Of a stretch of 14,581 bases of DNA, positions 6,680 through 12,989 are shown in pieces. The stretch lies in assembly GCA_031550755.1 (NCBI GenBank), contig JAVBOJ010000157.1:1-14581 (forward strand), read 5' to 3'. A program made the translations under genes and the position numbers. A model generated the notes under the pieces. It was not told where the DNA came from and ran no database searches. It worked only from the letters and a program-made list of their open reading frames with translations. The stretch is from JAVBOJ01 sp031550755. GTDB taxonomy: Bacteria; Bacillota; Clostridia; Oscillospirales; UBA929. Each line of letters begins with the position of its first letter. The stretch's first letter is position 1.

Positions 6680-7114
6680 CTATTTGTTTTCCCAAGGCCA
6701 GGGGTTGTTGATCCAGGTGTATTTGCCTTCCATGACGGTACTCTGTGTGAGCGGGCCGTACATATCCACATATTTGCGTTTGGCTTCGTCGCTCATGCGC
6801 ACATAGCTGTTGTGGAGCTGGAGAGCCTCTGTGTCCGTGGGATGCGTGTCGAGATAGAGTCCCAGTTCCGCGATGGCGAAATCCATAGCCATGATTTCGC
6901 CGAGCGGCGTACCGGCCACATCGCGGGTGGCGATAAAGTTGCGGTAGGGGAGATCGAGTCCCGGAAACAGGGTGCCTTTTTTGATGCCCTCATCCTGTTT
7001 ATATTTTCTGCCGCCCGGACGCTGAAACGGGACATAACTATTGGCAAGCATCCCTTCGGCGGGCAGGGTGCCGGTATCGTAGCGGACTGCCGGCACCAGT
7101 GTGGTGGTGTCCAT
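6680..7114 (-). CDS. Spore coat protein CotJA-CotJB fusion
   Basis: The 144-residue protein joins two usually separate coat proteins. Residues about 20-57 (MLANSYVPFQ, then KKGTLFPGLDLPY) match CotJA. Residues about 72-144 (MDFAIAELGLYLDTHPTDTEAL to the closing NNPWPWEN) match CotJB. The start is ATG 7114, preceded by AAGGAGG seven bases away; the frame stays open upstream to 7216 but that part has no similarity to coat proteins. It is followed after 16 bases by CotJC, giving the usual JA-JB-JC order. In Bacillus the three interact and are put in the coat from the mother cell. There is no stop or frameshift between the two parts. Confidence 0.88.
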   Translation of the reverse strand: MDTTTLVPAVRYDTGTLPAEGMLANSYVPFQRPGGRKYKQDEGIKKGTLFPGLDLPYRNFIATRDVAGTPLGEIMAMDFAIAELGLYLDTHPTDTEALQLHNSYVRMSDEAKRKYVDMYGPLTQSTVMEGKYTWINNPWPWENK

Positions 7115-7182
7115 TGATGATCCTCCTTGTGAGATTTCGTATGATTTGGCGCGGTCAACCTGTATCAATCGGTTACCATGGT

Positions 7183-7212
7183 ATTTTATGTGATGCGTAT
7201 CAAAACGGTCAA
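7183..7212 (-). promoter_or_regulatory. Candidate promoter of the cotJ operon
   Basis: Minus-strand TTGACC (7212-7207) and TAAAAT (7188-7183) are 18 bases apart. The -10 lies in CATAAAAT, which also resembles the -10 of mother-cell sigma-E promoters (CATACAAT), the sigma known to drive cotJ in Bacillus. No matching sigma-E -35 is clear. The leader would be about 60 bases. Candidate only. Confidence 0.35.
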
Positions 7213-7293
7213 ACATCTCCGCATCCCTTTGTACAGGAAATGGAAGCTTTTTCCGTCAAAAGCGGAAAAGCCCCGCGCAACGTACTGTCCGGC

Positions 7294-7313
7294 GGGAAAT
7301 AAAAAAATTTCCC
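7294..7313. repeat. Perfect inverted repeat, possible operator
   Basis: GGGAAAT (7294-7300) and ATTTCCC (7307-7313) flank six A residues. It lies 20 bases upstream of the -10 of the 7369 gene, and in the 254-base divergent gap with the cotJ operon. It could be an operator or a weak hairpin; no regulator is identified. Confidence 0.35.
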
Positions 7314-7329
7314 AAAGCGGTGCGGGATG

Positions 7330-7338
7330 TGATATACT
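7330..7338 (+). promoter_or_regulatory. Extended -10 promoter of the membrane protein-cwlD pair
   Basis: TG-A-TATACT (7330-7338) is an extended -10 match with no clear -35. Transcription would begin near 7345, followed by AGGCGG (7356-7361) and the ATG at 7369. Confidence 0.4.
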
Positions 7339-7368
7339 GAACAAAACAAAAAAATAGGCGGTGAAAAA

Positions 7369-7953
7369 ATGGCAACAACCGAAACACAAATCCGCGTGAG
7401 TTCTCTTTGGAGAATGGCCGGACGGTTTTTGTTTTTGACGATATGTCTGGCGGCCGTGACCGGGCTTCTGATTTTGTTTGGGACGGGGATCATGACGGAG
7501 GAGACGGTGAACAGCGGCGTCAATATCGCCACCGGCATCGCCTGTCTGCTGCTTTGGCGCACGTTGTATGTCGAAGCGTGGGGGACAGGTGACCGCGACT
7601 GCAACCTTGTCCAGTTTGGCCGTATTGCCCGCCAGCCGTATAAAGCGGCGCTGGCAGGTTTTTTGGCGCAGCTGCCCGGTCTGCTGCTGGCGATTCTGGC
7701 GCTGCTGCAGCGGCAGGAAGTATTGGCCGGCACTTGGGCCACATGGGGCTGCTCGGGACTGTATCTTCCGTTTTTTTGGTTGTTTTCGCTGTGGGGGTCT
7801 GCCAGCGGGTATTGGGTCTATCTCATCCCGCCGATTGTCCTGCCGCTGTTTTGTCAGATGGGCTATGCCCTTGGATACCGGCGGATCAGCCTGATGCAGA
7901 AAATCGTGTACCGGCAGGATGTGCCGCGTGAAAAAGACAAACGGATGAGATAA
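7369..7953 (+). CDS. Multi-pass membrane protein of unknown function
   Basis: I do not recognise this 194-residue protein. It has about five hydrophobic segments (17-38, 50-68, 92-113, 128-142, 148-168), a soluble N-terminus of about 15 residues and a charged C-terminal tail (RQDVPREKDKRMR) of about 24 residues. A loop at 69-91 holds several charged residues (EAWGTGDRDCN). Trp residues cluster in the fourth segment and its edges (TWATWGCSG, FFWLFSLWG). The ATG has an AGGCGG site at good spacing. The CwlD-like amidase begins 48 bases downstream in the same direction with no terminator between, so they are probably one transcript; this hints at an envelope or spore role only by association. Confidence 0.8.
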   Translation: MATTETQIRVSSLWRMAGRFLFLTICLAAVTGLLILFGTGIMTEETVNSGVNIATGIACLLLWRTLYVEAWGTGDRDCNLVQFGRIARQPYKAALAGFLAQLPGLLLAILALLQRQEVLAGTWATWGCSGLYLPFFWLFSLWGSASGYWVYLIPPIVLPLFCQMGYALGYRRISLMQKIVYRQDVPREKDKRMR

Positions 7954-8001
7954 ACCGGACAACGGGGGAATAGAATAAAGAGAGATAGGGGGACGGTCGT
8001 T

Positions 8002-8712
8002 TTGAACAGAAAAACAAAACGTTCTTTGATGACATGGGCCGGCATCGTTGTGCTGGGTGTGGCGCTGATCCTTGTGGCGCAGCTCTTTTTGCCGGGCGGA
8101 CATCGGCCGGTGATTGGGCCGGTGGGCAGTTATCATACGCCGGTGATCGATGCGGGTCATGGCGGCGTGGACGGCGGCGCGGTGTCCATCACCGGCGTCA
8201 ACGAGTCGAACATCAACCTGCAAATCGCCCTCAAGGCTCAGCTTTTGTTCCGCTTTTATGGCCTGGATCCGGTCATGGTGAGAACCGAGGATATCTCTAT
8301 CCATGACCCCGCGTCCGAGACCATCCGCGACAAGAAGCGCACCGACCTGCAAAACCGGGTCAAGCTGGTGGAGGATACGCCAAACGCCGTTCTGCTGAGC
8401 ATCCATCAGAACACGTTTGAACAGGCGCAGTATCATGGGGCGCAGAGCTTTTACGCCCCTACAGACGGCAGCCGCGATCTGGCGCAGCTGTTGCAGTCCC
8501 ATATTCGCACCGATCTGGATACCGGCAACACCCGCGAGGCCAAAAAAATCGACAGCGGCGTCTATATCATGAACAACATCACCTGCCCCGCCGTGCTGCT
8601 GGAATGCGGATTTCTCTCCAACGCCGAGGAGGAGGCCAAGCTGCGCACCGACGCCTATCAGACCAAGCTGGCCGCGCTGCTGATTGCCACGTTTTTGGAG
8701 TGGGAAGAGTGA
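8002..8712 (+). CDS. cwlD: N-acetylmuramoyl-L-alanine amidase, CwlD-like
   Basis: The 236-residue protein has an N-terminal membrane helix (about 11-32) and an Amidase_3 domain (about 48-233). The zinc ligands are His53 (DAGHGGVDGG), Glu68 (NESNINL) and His135 (SIHQN), and the catalytic Glu is 201 (LLECGFLSN). Length and layout equal those of Bacillus CwlD (about 237 residues), which removes side peptides so that muramic delta-lactam can form in spore cortex, a mark needed for germination. It would act outside the membrane, in the forespore-mother cell space. The start is TTG 8002 with AGGGGGA upstream; the next start (ATG 8029) would remove the basic leader before the helix. Other Amidase_3 wall hydrolases are similar, so the symbol is by resemblance and sporulation context. 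Confidence 0.85.
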   Translation: MNRKTKRSLMTWAGIVVLGVALILVAQLFLPGGHRPVIGPVGSYHTPVIDAGHGGVDGGAVSITGVNESNINLQIALKAQLLFRFYGLDPVMVRTEDISIHDPASETIRDKKRTDLQNRVKLVEDTPNAVLLSIHQNTFEQAQYHGAQSFYAPTDGSRDLAQLLQSHIRTDLDTGNTREAKKIDSGVYIMNNITCPAVLLECGFLSNAEEEAKLRTDAYQTKLAALLIATFLEWEE

Positions 8713-8721
8713 GTATAAAGG

Positions 8722-8749
8722 AAGGCGGCCCGGGAAACCGAGCCGCCTT
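8722..8749. terminator. Hairpin between cwlD-like and GH43 genes
   Basis: AAGGCGGC (8722-8729) pairs with GCCGCCTT (8742-8749), with a further CGG/CCG pair after one C-A mismatch and a GAAA loop. The T-rich tail is short on both strands (TTTGTG on plus), so efficiency is uncertain. It lies between two convergent genes, 9 bases past the cwlD stop. Confidence 0.7.
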
Positions 8750-8762
8750 TGTGTGAGTTGAC

Positions 8763-9701
8763 CTATTCATATTTGCTCCGAACCCGTTCATATTCCTCGT
8801 CCGTAATTTCCAATACCACGCCATGCTTGAATCCATACGGAAACTTGAATTGTTCATCCGCGCGCGTCAAGTGCATATCGTCAAGCGACTCCATGACATA
8901 CGGCACATATCCCTGCTTTTCTTTTTCGGCGCACCCAAAAAAATCCATCATAAAGCATACGCGCCCGTCCGAAAGCGTGTAGGTCATGGGAGCCTCGTAC
9001 GCGCGCGTGTCCTCGATTTGCCGCATCTGCGCGTCAAACGTTTCGTCGCGCACATATGGGCCAAACAATGAGCGCGATGTTTCATGGATGACCGCTTTGG
9101 GGTTTTCCACGCTTTTTACAAAAAAGTGATAGATACCGTCCTTTTCGGTGATAAAAGAATCCAGCATTTCGCTGTCCGGCTTTTTGTAAAACAGCGCGGG
9201 CGCGGTGAATGTGTCAAAATCCTTTGTTTTGCTGTAATAAATCGAGAGCCCCGCATAGTCGTCATCCTTGTGCGCCGACGACCAATGCACGATATATTCC
9301 CCCGTTTTCCGATCGAAAAATATCCCGGGTGCCCACAGGCAGCCCAGCGTTCCGTCGCCCAGCGTCAGCGGGATTTCGTCAGACCAATGCAGCAAATCCT
9401 TCGATTTCCACATGGCGAGCGACTTGCTCCCGATCCGGAAGGCGGTTCTCATGTTGCCGCCGTACTTTTTCTCGCCATTCCGGATCATGGCCAGATCGGT
9501 TGCCAGTATGACAAACTCATTGGTCAGTGTTCTCGCGATCACGATATCCCGTACGCCCAAATCGCCCGTCGTGGCGCACAGCACCGGTTTGCCCCCGTTG
9601 GTTTCTTCCCAGCGGTAGCCGTCCTTGCTCAAGGCAAAGTGAACCTGCTCCCCATCCTCCGTCCACTTTTCTCTAAAATGCACGAACAAATACGCCGACA
9701 C
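8763..9701 (-). CDS. Glycoside hydrolase family 43-like protein
   Basis: The 312-residue protein has the five-bladed propeller layout of GH43 enzymes: GDLGVRDIVIAR (46-57), FVILATDL (63-70), WKSKDLLHW (98-106), LWAPGIFFD (122-130), EYIVHWSS (135-142), FITEKDGIYHFFVK (183-196), the likely acid AYEAPMTY (Glu236) and FKHGVVLEIT (291-300). GH43 enzymes release arabinose or xylose from plant polysaccharides. There is no signal peptide, so a cytosolic role on short oligosaccharides is likely. The residue after WAP, normally acidic in active GH43 members (WAPD or WAPE), is Gly126, so activity is in doubt. The start is GTG 9701 with GGGGG ahead. It is a lone gene with a terminator on each side; no sugar transporter is next to it. 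Confidence 0.83.
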   Translation of the reverse strand: MSAYLFVHFREKWTEDGEQVHFALSKDGYRWEETNGGKPVLCATTGDLGVRDIVIARTLTNEFVILATDLAMIRNGEKKYGGNMRTAFRIGSKSLAMWKSKDLLHWSDEIPLTLGDGTLGCLWAPGIFFDRKTGEYIVHWSSAHKDDDYAGLSIYYSKTKDFDTFTAPALFYKKPDSEMLDSFITEKDGIYHFFVKSVENPKAVIHETSRSLFGPYVRDETFDAQMRQIEDTRAYEAPMTYTLSDGRVCFMMDFFGCAEKEKQGYVPYVMESLDDMHLTRADEQFKFPYGFKHGVVLEITDEEYERVRSKYE

Positions 9702-9753
9702 ATGTACGCCCCCGTTCCTATATTCTTAGGCTATATTTTATCATGCCCCCACA

Positions 9754-9790
9754 AAAAACACCAGCCGAAGGTTTTTCGGCTGGTGTTTTT
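9754..9790. terminator. Strong bidirectional terminator after dapB
   Basis: A perfect 16-bp stem (AAAAACACCAGCCGAA at 9754-9769, and TTCGGCTGGTGTTTTT at 9775-9790) has a five-base loop and T runs on both strands, including TTTTTTG on the minus strand. It lies 8 bases beyond the dapB stop and separates the lysine operon from the GH43 gene. Confidence 0.92.
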
Positions 9791-9798
9791 ACCCGTAT

Positions 9799-10554
9799 TT
9801 ACTTTAACAGATCCTCCATCCCGTACAATCCCGGGCGGGTGACACCGGCCAGAAACACCGCCGCGCGCACCGCCCCGGCGGCGAATACCTCGCGGCTGCC
9901 GGCGCTGTGGCGCAGCTCAATGACCTCGTGATGTCCGGCAAAGATGACCTCATGCTCGCCGACGATCGAGCCGCCGCGCACCGCGTGCAGACCGACCTCA
10001 TGCGCCCCGCGTTTCTCCCGCCGCTCATGGCGGTCGTAGACCGGCGTCGGCTCGTAGGGGAGCGCCTCGGCGGCGGCGTGATAGAGCGCCATGGCGGTGC
10101 CGCTCGGGGCGTCGAGCTTTTGGTTGTGATGCCGCTCGACGATCTCCACGTCAAAGTTCTCGCCCAGCACGGCGCAGGCGCGGCGCACCAAGTCCATCAG
10201 CAGATGCACGCCCAGCGACATGTTGGCCGAACGGAAAATCGGGATGGTTTGCGCGGCTTTTTGAATGTCCTCCCACTGTTCCGGCGTGTGTCCGGTGGTG
10301 GCGATGACCAGCGGCCGCTCTTTTTTCTGGCAATAGGACAGCAGCGCGGGCAGGGAAGCGGGATTGGAAAAATCCAGCACCACATCGGGATTCCCGCCGT
10401 ATTCGGCCAGATCGGCATAGACCGGGTACTCAAACCGTTTGACAGGATTGAGATCCACCCCGGCCACAATATAGGCGTCCTTCCGCTCGGCGCAAATCTG
10501 CGAAACCGCCGCGCCCATACGGCCGCAGCAGCCCGACAGCAGTATCTTTGGCAT
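9799..10554 (-). CDS. dapB: 4-hydroxy-tetrahydrodipicolinate reductase
   Basis: The 251-residue protein reduces the DapA product to tetrahydrodipicolinate using NAD(P)H. The nucleotide-binding GCCGRMG lies at 8-14. The family signature VERHHNQKLDAPSGTAM (139-155) carries His142 and Lys146, equivalent to the catalytic pair of E. coli DapB; ATTGH (85-89) and the closing GLYGMEDLL are also typical. The start is ATG 10554 with AAGGGG eight bases ahead; a GTG at 10563 would sit against that site and is rejected. It is last in asd-dapA-dapB, 12 bases after dapA. The product feeds diaminopimelate, lysine and, in spore formers, dipicolinic acid. Confidence 0.96.
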   Translation of the reverse strand: MPKILLSGCCGRMGAAVSQICAERKDAYIVAGVDLNPVKRFEYPVYADLAEYGGNPDVVLDFSNPASLPALLSYCQKKERPLVIATTGHTPEQWEDIQKAAQTIPIFRSANMSLGVHLLMDLVRRACAVLGENFDVEIVERHHNQKLDAPSGTAMALYHAAAEALPYEPTPVYDRHERREKRGAHEVGLHAVRGGSIVGEHEVIFAGHHEVIELRHSAGSREVFAAGAVRAAVFLAGVTRPGLYGMEDLLK

Positions 10555-10566
10555 ACGACACACCCC

Positions 10567-11451
10567 TTATATAAGTCCCGCTCGCTGCATGGCTCCGCGC
10601 AGGGTCTCCAGATTTTTTGGCGACATGTCGCACAGCGGCATCCGAAGGACTCCGCAGTCCTTGCCCATCAGACCCAGCGCCGTTTTGACCGGGATGGGAT
10701 TGACCTCGCAAAACAGCGCGTCGATCAGCTCCTGATAGCGAATCTGCAAATCGGCGCTCTCTTTGATCTTGCCGGCAAACCACAGCTTGCAGATTTCCGC
10801 CGTCTCGCGCGGCAGTATGTTGGACAGCACCGAGATGACGCCCTGGCCTCCCATCGACAATATGGGGACAATCTCGCCGTCGTTGCCCGACCAGATGTTG
10901 AGCTCCTCGCCGCACAGCGCGCGGGTCTGGCCGATCAGCGTGAGATTGCTGGACGCCTCCTTGACCCCGTTTATGTTGGGGTGACGGGACAGCTCCAGAT
11001 AGCTCTGCGCCGTGAAGCTCATGCCGGTGCGCGACGGGACGTTGTATAAAACAATGGGGATGCTGACCCGGTCGGCCAGATACAGAAAGTGCTTAACCAA
11101 CCCGGCCTGGGTGGTTTTGTTGTAATACGGCGTGACCAGCAGCAACGCGTCCGCGCCGGATGCTTCCGCCTCCTGCGAGAGAAACAGCGCGTCGGCGGTG
11201 TCATTGGAGCCGGTGCCGGCGATGACCGGCACCCGTCCGGCGACGGTTTTGATGCAGAAATCCATGACCGCGACATGCTCTTCCAGGCTCTGGGTGGAGG
11301 ATTCCCCGGTAGTGCCGCAGACGACGATGGCGTCGGTGCCTTGGGCCAGCTGCCACTCGATCAGCTCGGCAAAGCGGGTGTAATCCACACCCGTCTCGGT
11401 ATACGGCGTGACAATGGCCACCGCCGCGCCGCGAAATACGGGAGTTTTCAT
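10567..11451 (-). CDS. dapA: 4-hydroxy-tetrahydrodipicolinate synthase
   Basis: The 294-residue aldolase-type enzyme condenses pyruvate with aspartate semialdehyde. It has the Schiff-base Lys164 (GVKEASSN), the proton-relay residues Thr47 (GTTGES), Tyr110 (TPYYNK) and Tyr136, and Arg141 (LYNVPSRTG), all in the positions expected from E. coli DapA with an offset of three. The full length is normal. The ATG at 11451 has GAGGAGG seven bases ahead, placed in the 26-base gap after asd. Lysine allosteric sites cannot be judged by eye. Confidence 0.97.
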   Translation of the reverse strand: MKTPVFRGAAVAIVTPYTETGVDYTRFAELIEWQLAQGTDAIVVCGTTGESSTQSLEEHVAVMDFCIKTVAGRVPVIAGTGSNDTADALFLSQEAEASGADALLLVTPYYNKTTQAGLVKHFLYLADRVSIPIVLYNVPSRTGMSFTAQSYLELSRHPNINGVKEASSNLTLIGQTRALCGEELNIWSGNDGEIVPILSMGGQGVISVLSNILPRETAEICKLWFAGKIKESADLQIRYQELIDALFCEVNPIPVKTALGLMGKDCGVLRMPLCDMSPKNLETLRGAMQRAGLI

Positions 11452-11477
11452 AAGTCAACCTCCTCGCGCGAAAATGG

Positions 11478-12554
11478 TTACATATACCCCTCGGCGCAGA
11501 GCAGCTCCGCCATCAGAACAGCACCGCCGGCCGCGCCCCGCAGGGTATTGTGGGACAGGCAGATAAACCGGACATCATACTGCGAATCGGGACGCAGACG
11601 CCCCATGGACACCGCCATGCCGCCCTCGAGATTGCGCTCGGATTTGGTTTGCGGGCGGGTTTCCTCTTCAAAATAGTGCAGGAACTGCTTAGGCGCGGAG
11701 GGCAGAGCCAGTTCCTGCGGACGTCCGCGGAAGTTTTTCCAGCACTCCTTGATCTCGTCCAGCGTCGGCTTTTGCGCGAAACGGACAAACACAGCGGCCA
11801 TATGCCCGTCGGTCACCGGCACCCGCAGACATTGCGCGGTGATGCTGGGCGAGGTCGCGTGGACAATCGCGCCGTTTTCGATGCGGCCCCAGATTTTCAT
11901 GGGCTCCTGCTCGGATTTTTCCTCCTCGCCGGAAATAAACGGGATCACATTGTCCTCCATGTCCGGCCAGGTCTCAAAAGTTTTCCCCGCGCCCGAAATG
12001 GCCTGATAGGTGCAGGCCAGCACCTCGGTCGGCTGGAATTTCATCAGCGGGTGGATGGCCGGGACATAGCTTTGCAGCGAGCAGTTGGATTTGACGGCGA
12101 CAAAGCCGCGTTTTGTCCCCAAGCGCGCCCGCTGGGCGTGGATAATTTCGGCGTGCTCGGGGTTGATTTCCGGCACCATCATGGGCACGTCCGGCGTGGA
12201 GCGGTGCGCCGAGTTGTTGGAGATGACGGGGCATTCGGCCTTGGCATACGCCTCCTCCAGTGCGCGGATCTCGTCTTTTTTCATGTCCACGGCGCAGAAG
12301 ACAAAGTCCACCGACGCGGCGATGGCTTCAATATCGGCCGACGCGTCCATCACGACGATGCTTTTGACGGCTTCCGGGATCGGCGTGGTCATAAACCAAC
12401 GGCCCTCCACCGCTTCGGCGTAAGATTTCCCGGCGCTGCGGCCGGACGCCGCGATGACCGTCACGGTAAACCAGGGGTGATTTTCCAGCATACTGACAAA
12501 CCGCTGGCCCACCATGCCTGTACCGCCCAGAACACCCACCTTGTATTGCTTCAT
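11478..12554 (-). CDS. asd: Aspartate-semialdehyde dehydrogenase, archaeal/fungal type
   Basis: The 358-residue protein makes aspartate semialdehyde from aspartyl phosphate with NADPH. It shows LGGTGMVGQRF (9-19), the active-site SNCSLQ with Cys158, TYQAISGAGKTFE (182-194) and RVPVTDGH with His251. The longer, GTGMVGQ-beginning form fits the archaeal/fungal subtype rather than the shorter common bacterial form. The start is ATG 12554, seven bases after GGGAGG; a codon at 12584 would lie before that site. It is the first gene after the lysine riboswitch terminator, so its transcription should fall when lysine is plentiful. No aspartokinase gene is in the window. Confidence 0.95.
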   Translation of the reverse strand: MKQYKVGVLGGTGMVGQRFVSMLENHPWFTVTVIAASGRSAGKSYAEAVEGRWFMTTPIPEAVKSIVVMDASADIEAIAASVDFVFCAVDMKKDEIRALEEAYAKAECPVISNNSAHRSTPDVPMMVPEINPEHAEIIHAQRARLGTKRGFVAVKSNCSLQSYVPAIHPLMKFQPTEVLACTYQAISGAGKTFETWPDMEDNVIPFISGEEEKSEQEPMKIWGRIENGAIVHATSPSITAQCLRVPVTDGHMAAVFVRFAQKPTLDEIKECWKNFRGRPQELALPSAPKQFLHYFEEETRPQTKSERNLEGGMAVSMGRLRPDSQYDVRFICLSHNTLRGAAGGAVLMAELLCAEGYM

Positions 12555-12631
12555 ACGAAAACCTCCCATTTCTAAAATATTCACCCATACGCGTCCAAAA
12601 GAAGAAAAACGCGCAATTTTTTCGCGGATAC

Positions 12632-12656
12632 AAAAAAGCCGGTTGAAAAACCGGCT
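12632..12656 (-). terminator. Riboswitch-controlled terminator before asd
   Basis: On the minus strand AGCCGGTT (12656-12649), loop TTTC, and AACCGGCT (12644-12637) form a perfect 8-bp stem followed by a run of T. It lies 77 bases before the asd ATG, so it would stop transcription before the operon. A GAAAAGCC segment (12688-12681) can pair with the 3' arm and T run (12640-12633), a possible antiterminator. Confidence 0.88.
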
Positions 12657-12704
12657 GATTTCGTAGTATAATGTCGAAAGGGCTTTTCGGCATCTTCCAC
12701 AAAA

Positions 12705-12876
12705 GCAGATAGCTCTTCATCTTGTTGAAAGATGACAGTCAACGGGTTGTTCACCCGGCAACCAGAAAAAACGACGCCCCATCGTTTTCCCTTCGGCGGA
12801 TGTCCCTTTCAAACCGGGTCATGGGGCGGGGTCGCCCTGACCGATTCTACTGTTGAAATCCGCGCCTCTATCCTGC
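12705..12876 (-). ncRNA. Lysine riboswitch (L box) aptamer
   Basis: Read on the minus strand, the conserved L-box blocks appear in order: GATAGAGGCGCGGATTTCAA then AGTAGAA, GAAAGGGACATCCGCCGAAG, TTGACTGTCA and GAGCTATCTGC. They line up with the known lysC leader of Bacillus. The closing P1 stem pairs GCAG-ATAG (12876-12868, one bulged G) with CTATCTGC (12712-12705). The aptamer binds lysine; bound RNA favours the terminator at 12632-12656. It controls asd-dapA-dapB directly downstream. There is no protein gene in 12555-12989, and the region is fully accounted for by promoter, aptamer and terminator. Confidence 0.95.
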
Positions 12877-12919
12877 GCGTCCCTATGGAGAGCGTGTCAC
12901 GCTCTGGATTGTGACCATT

Positions 12920-12948
12920 ATAATACCACTTCACGGGACGCGCGTCAA
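12920..12948 (-). promoter_or_regulatory. Promoter of the lysine riboswitch-asd-dapA-dapB operon
   Basis: Minus-strand TTGACG (12948-12943) and TATTAT (12925-12920) are separated by exactly 17 bases, a good housekeeping-sigma match. An overlapping TATAAT lies 3 bases further on. The RNA would begin near 12912, about 35 bases before the aptamer. Confidence 0.8.
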
Positions 12949-12958
12949 TACATAAAAT
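12930..12958 (+). promoter_or_regulatory. Candidate promoter of the SpoIID/LytB gene
   Basis: TTCACG (12930-12935) and TAAAAT (12953-12958) are 17 bases apart, leading to the AAAAGGAG at 12976-12983. The -10 is part of CATAAAAT, also seen before the cotJ operon and similar to sigma-E -10 elements. It overlaps the divergent riboswitch promoter, so the two could compete. Confidence 0.3.
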
Positions 12959-12989
12959 TCACCAACACCCTATACAAAAGGAGTTTATG

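Noticed and set aside
7136..7143. CATACGAA as a sigma-E -10 for cotJ
   Set aside because: Transcription would begin at or inside the ribosome binding site, leaving no usable leader.
7115..7216. Upstream extension of the CotJA-CotJB frame to 7216
   Set aside because: The extension has no coat-protein similarity and the AAGGAGG directly before 7114 marks the start.
9907..11049. Plus-strand ORF of 380 codons antisense to dapB and dapA
   Set aside because: Both dap genes have intact catalytic motifs on the other strand; this frame is a mirror of their codon use with no ribosome site or known motif.
11550..12575. Plus-strand ORF of 341 codons antisense to asd
   Set aside because: Exactly mirrors the asd frame; no start signal or motif.
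12328..12720. Minus-strand ORF of 130 codons across the riboswitch and asd start
   Set aside because: It spans the terminator and the P1 3' strand and is out of frame with asd; it is leader RNA, not a gene.
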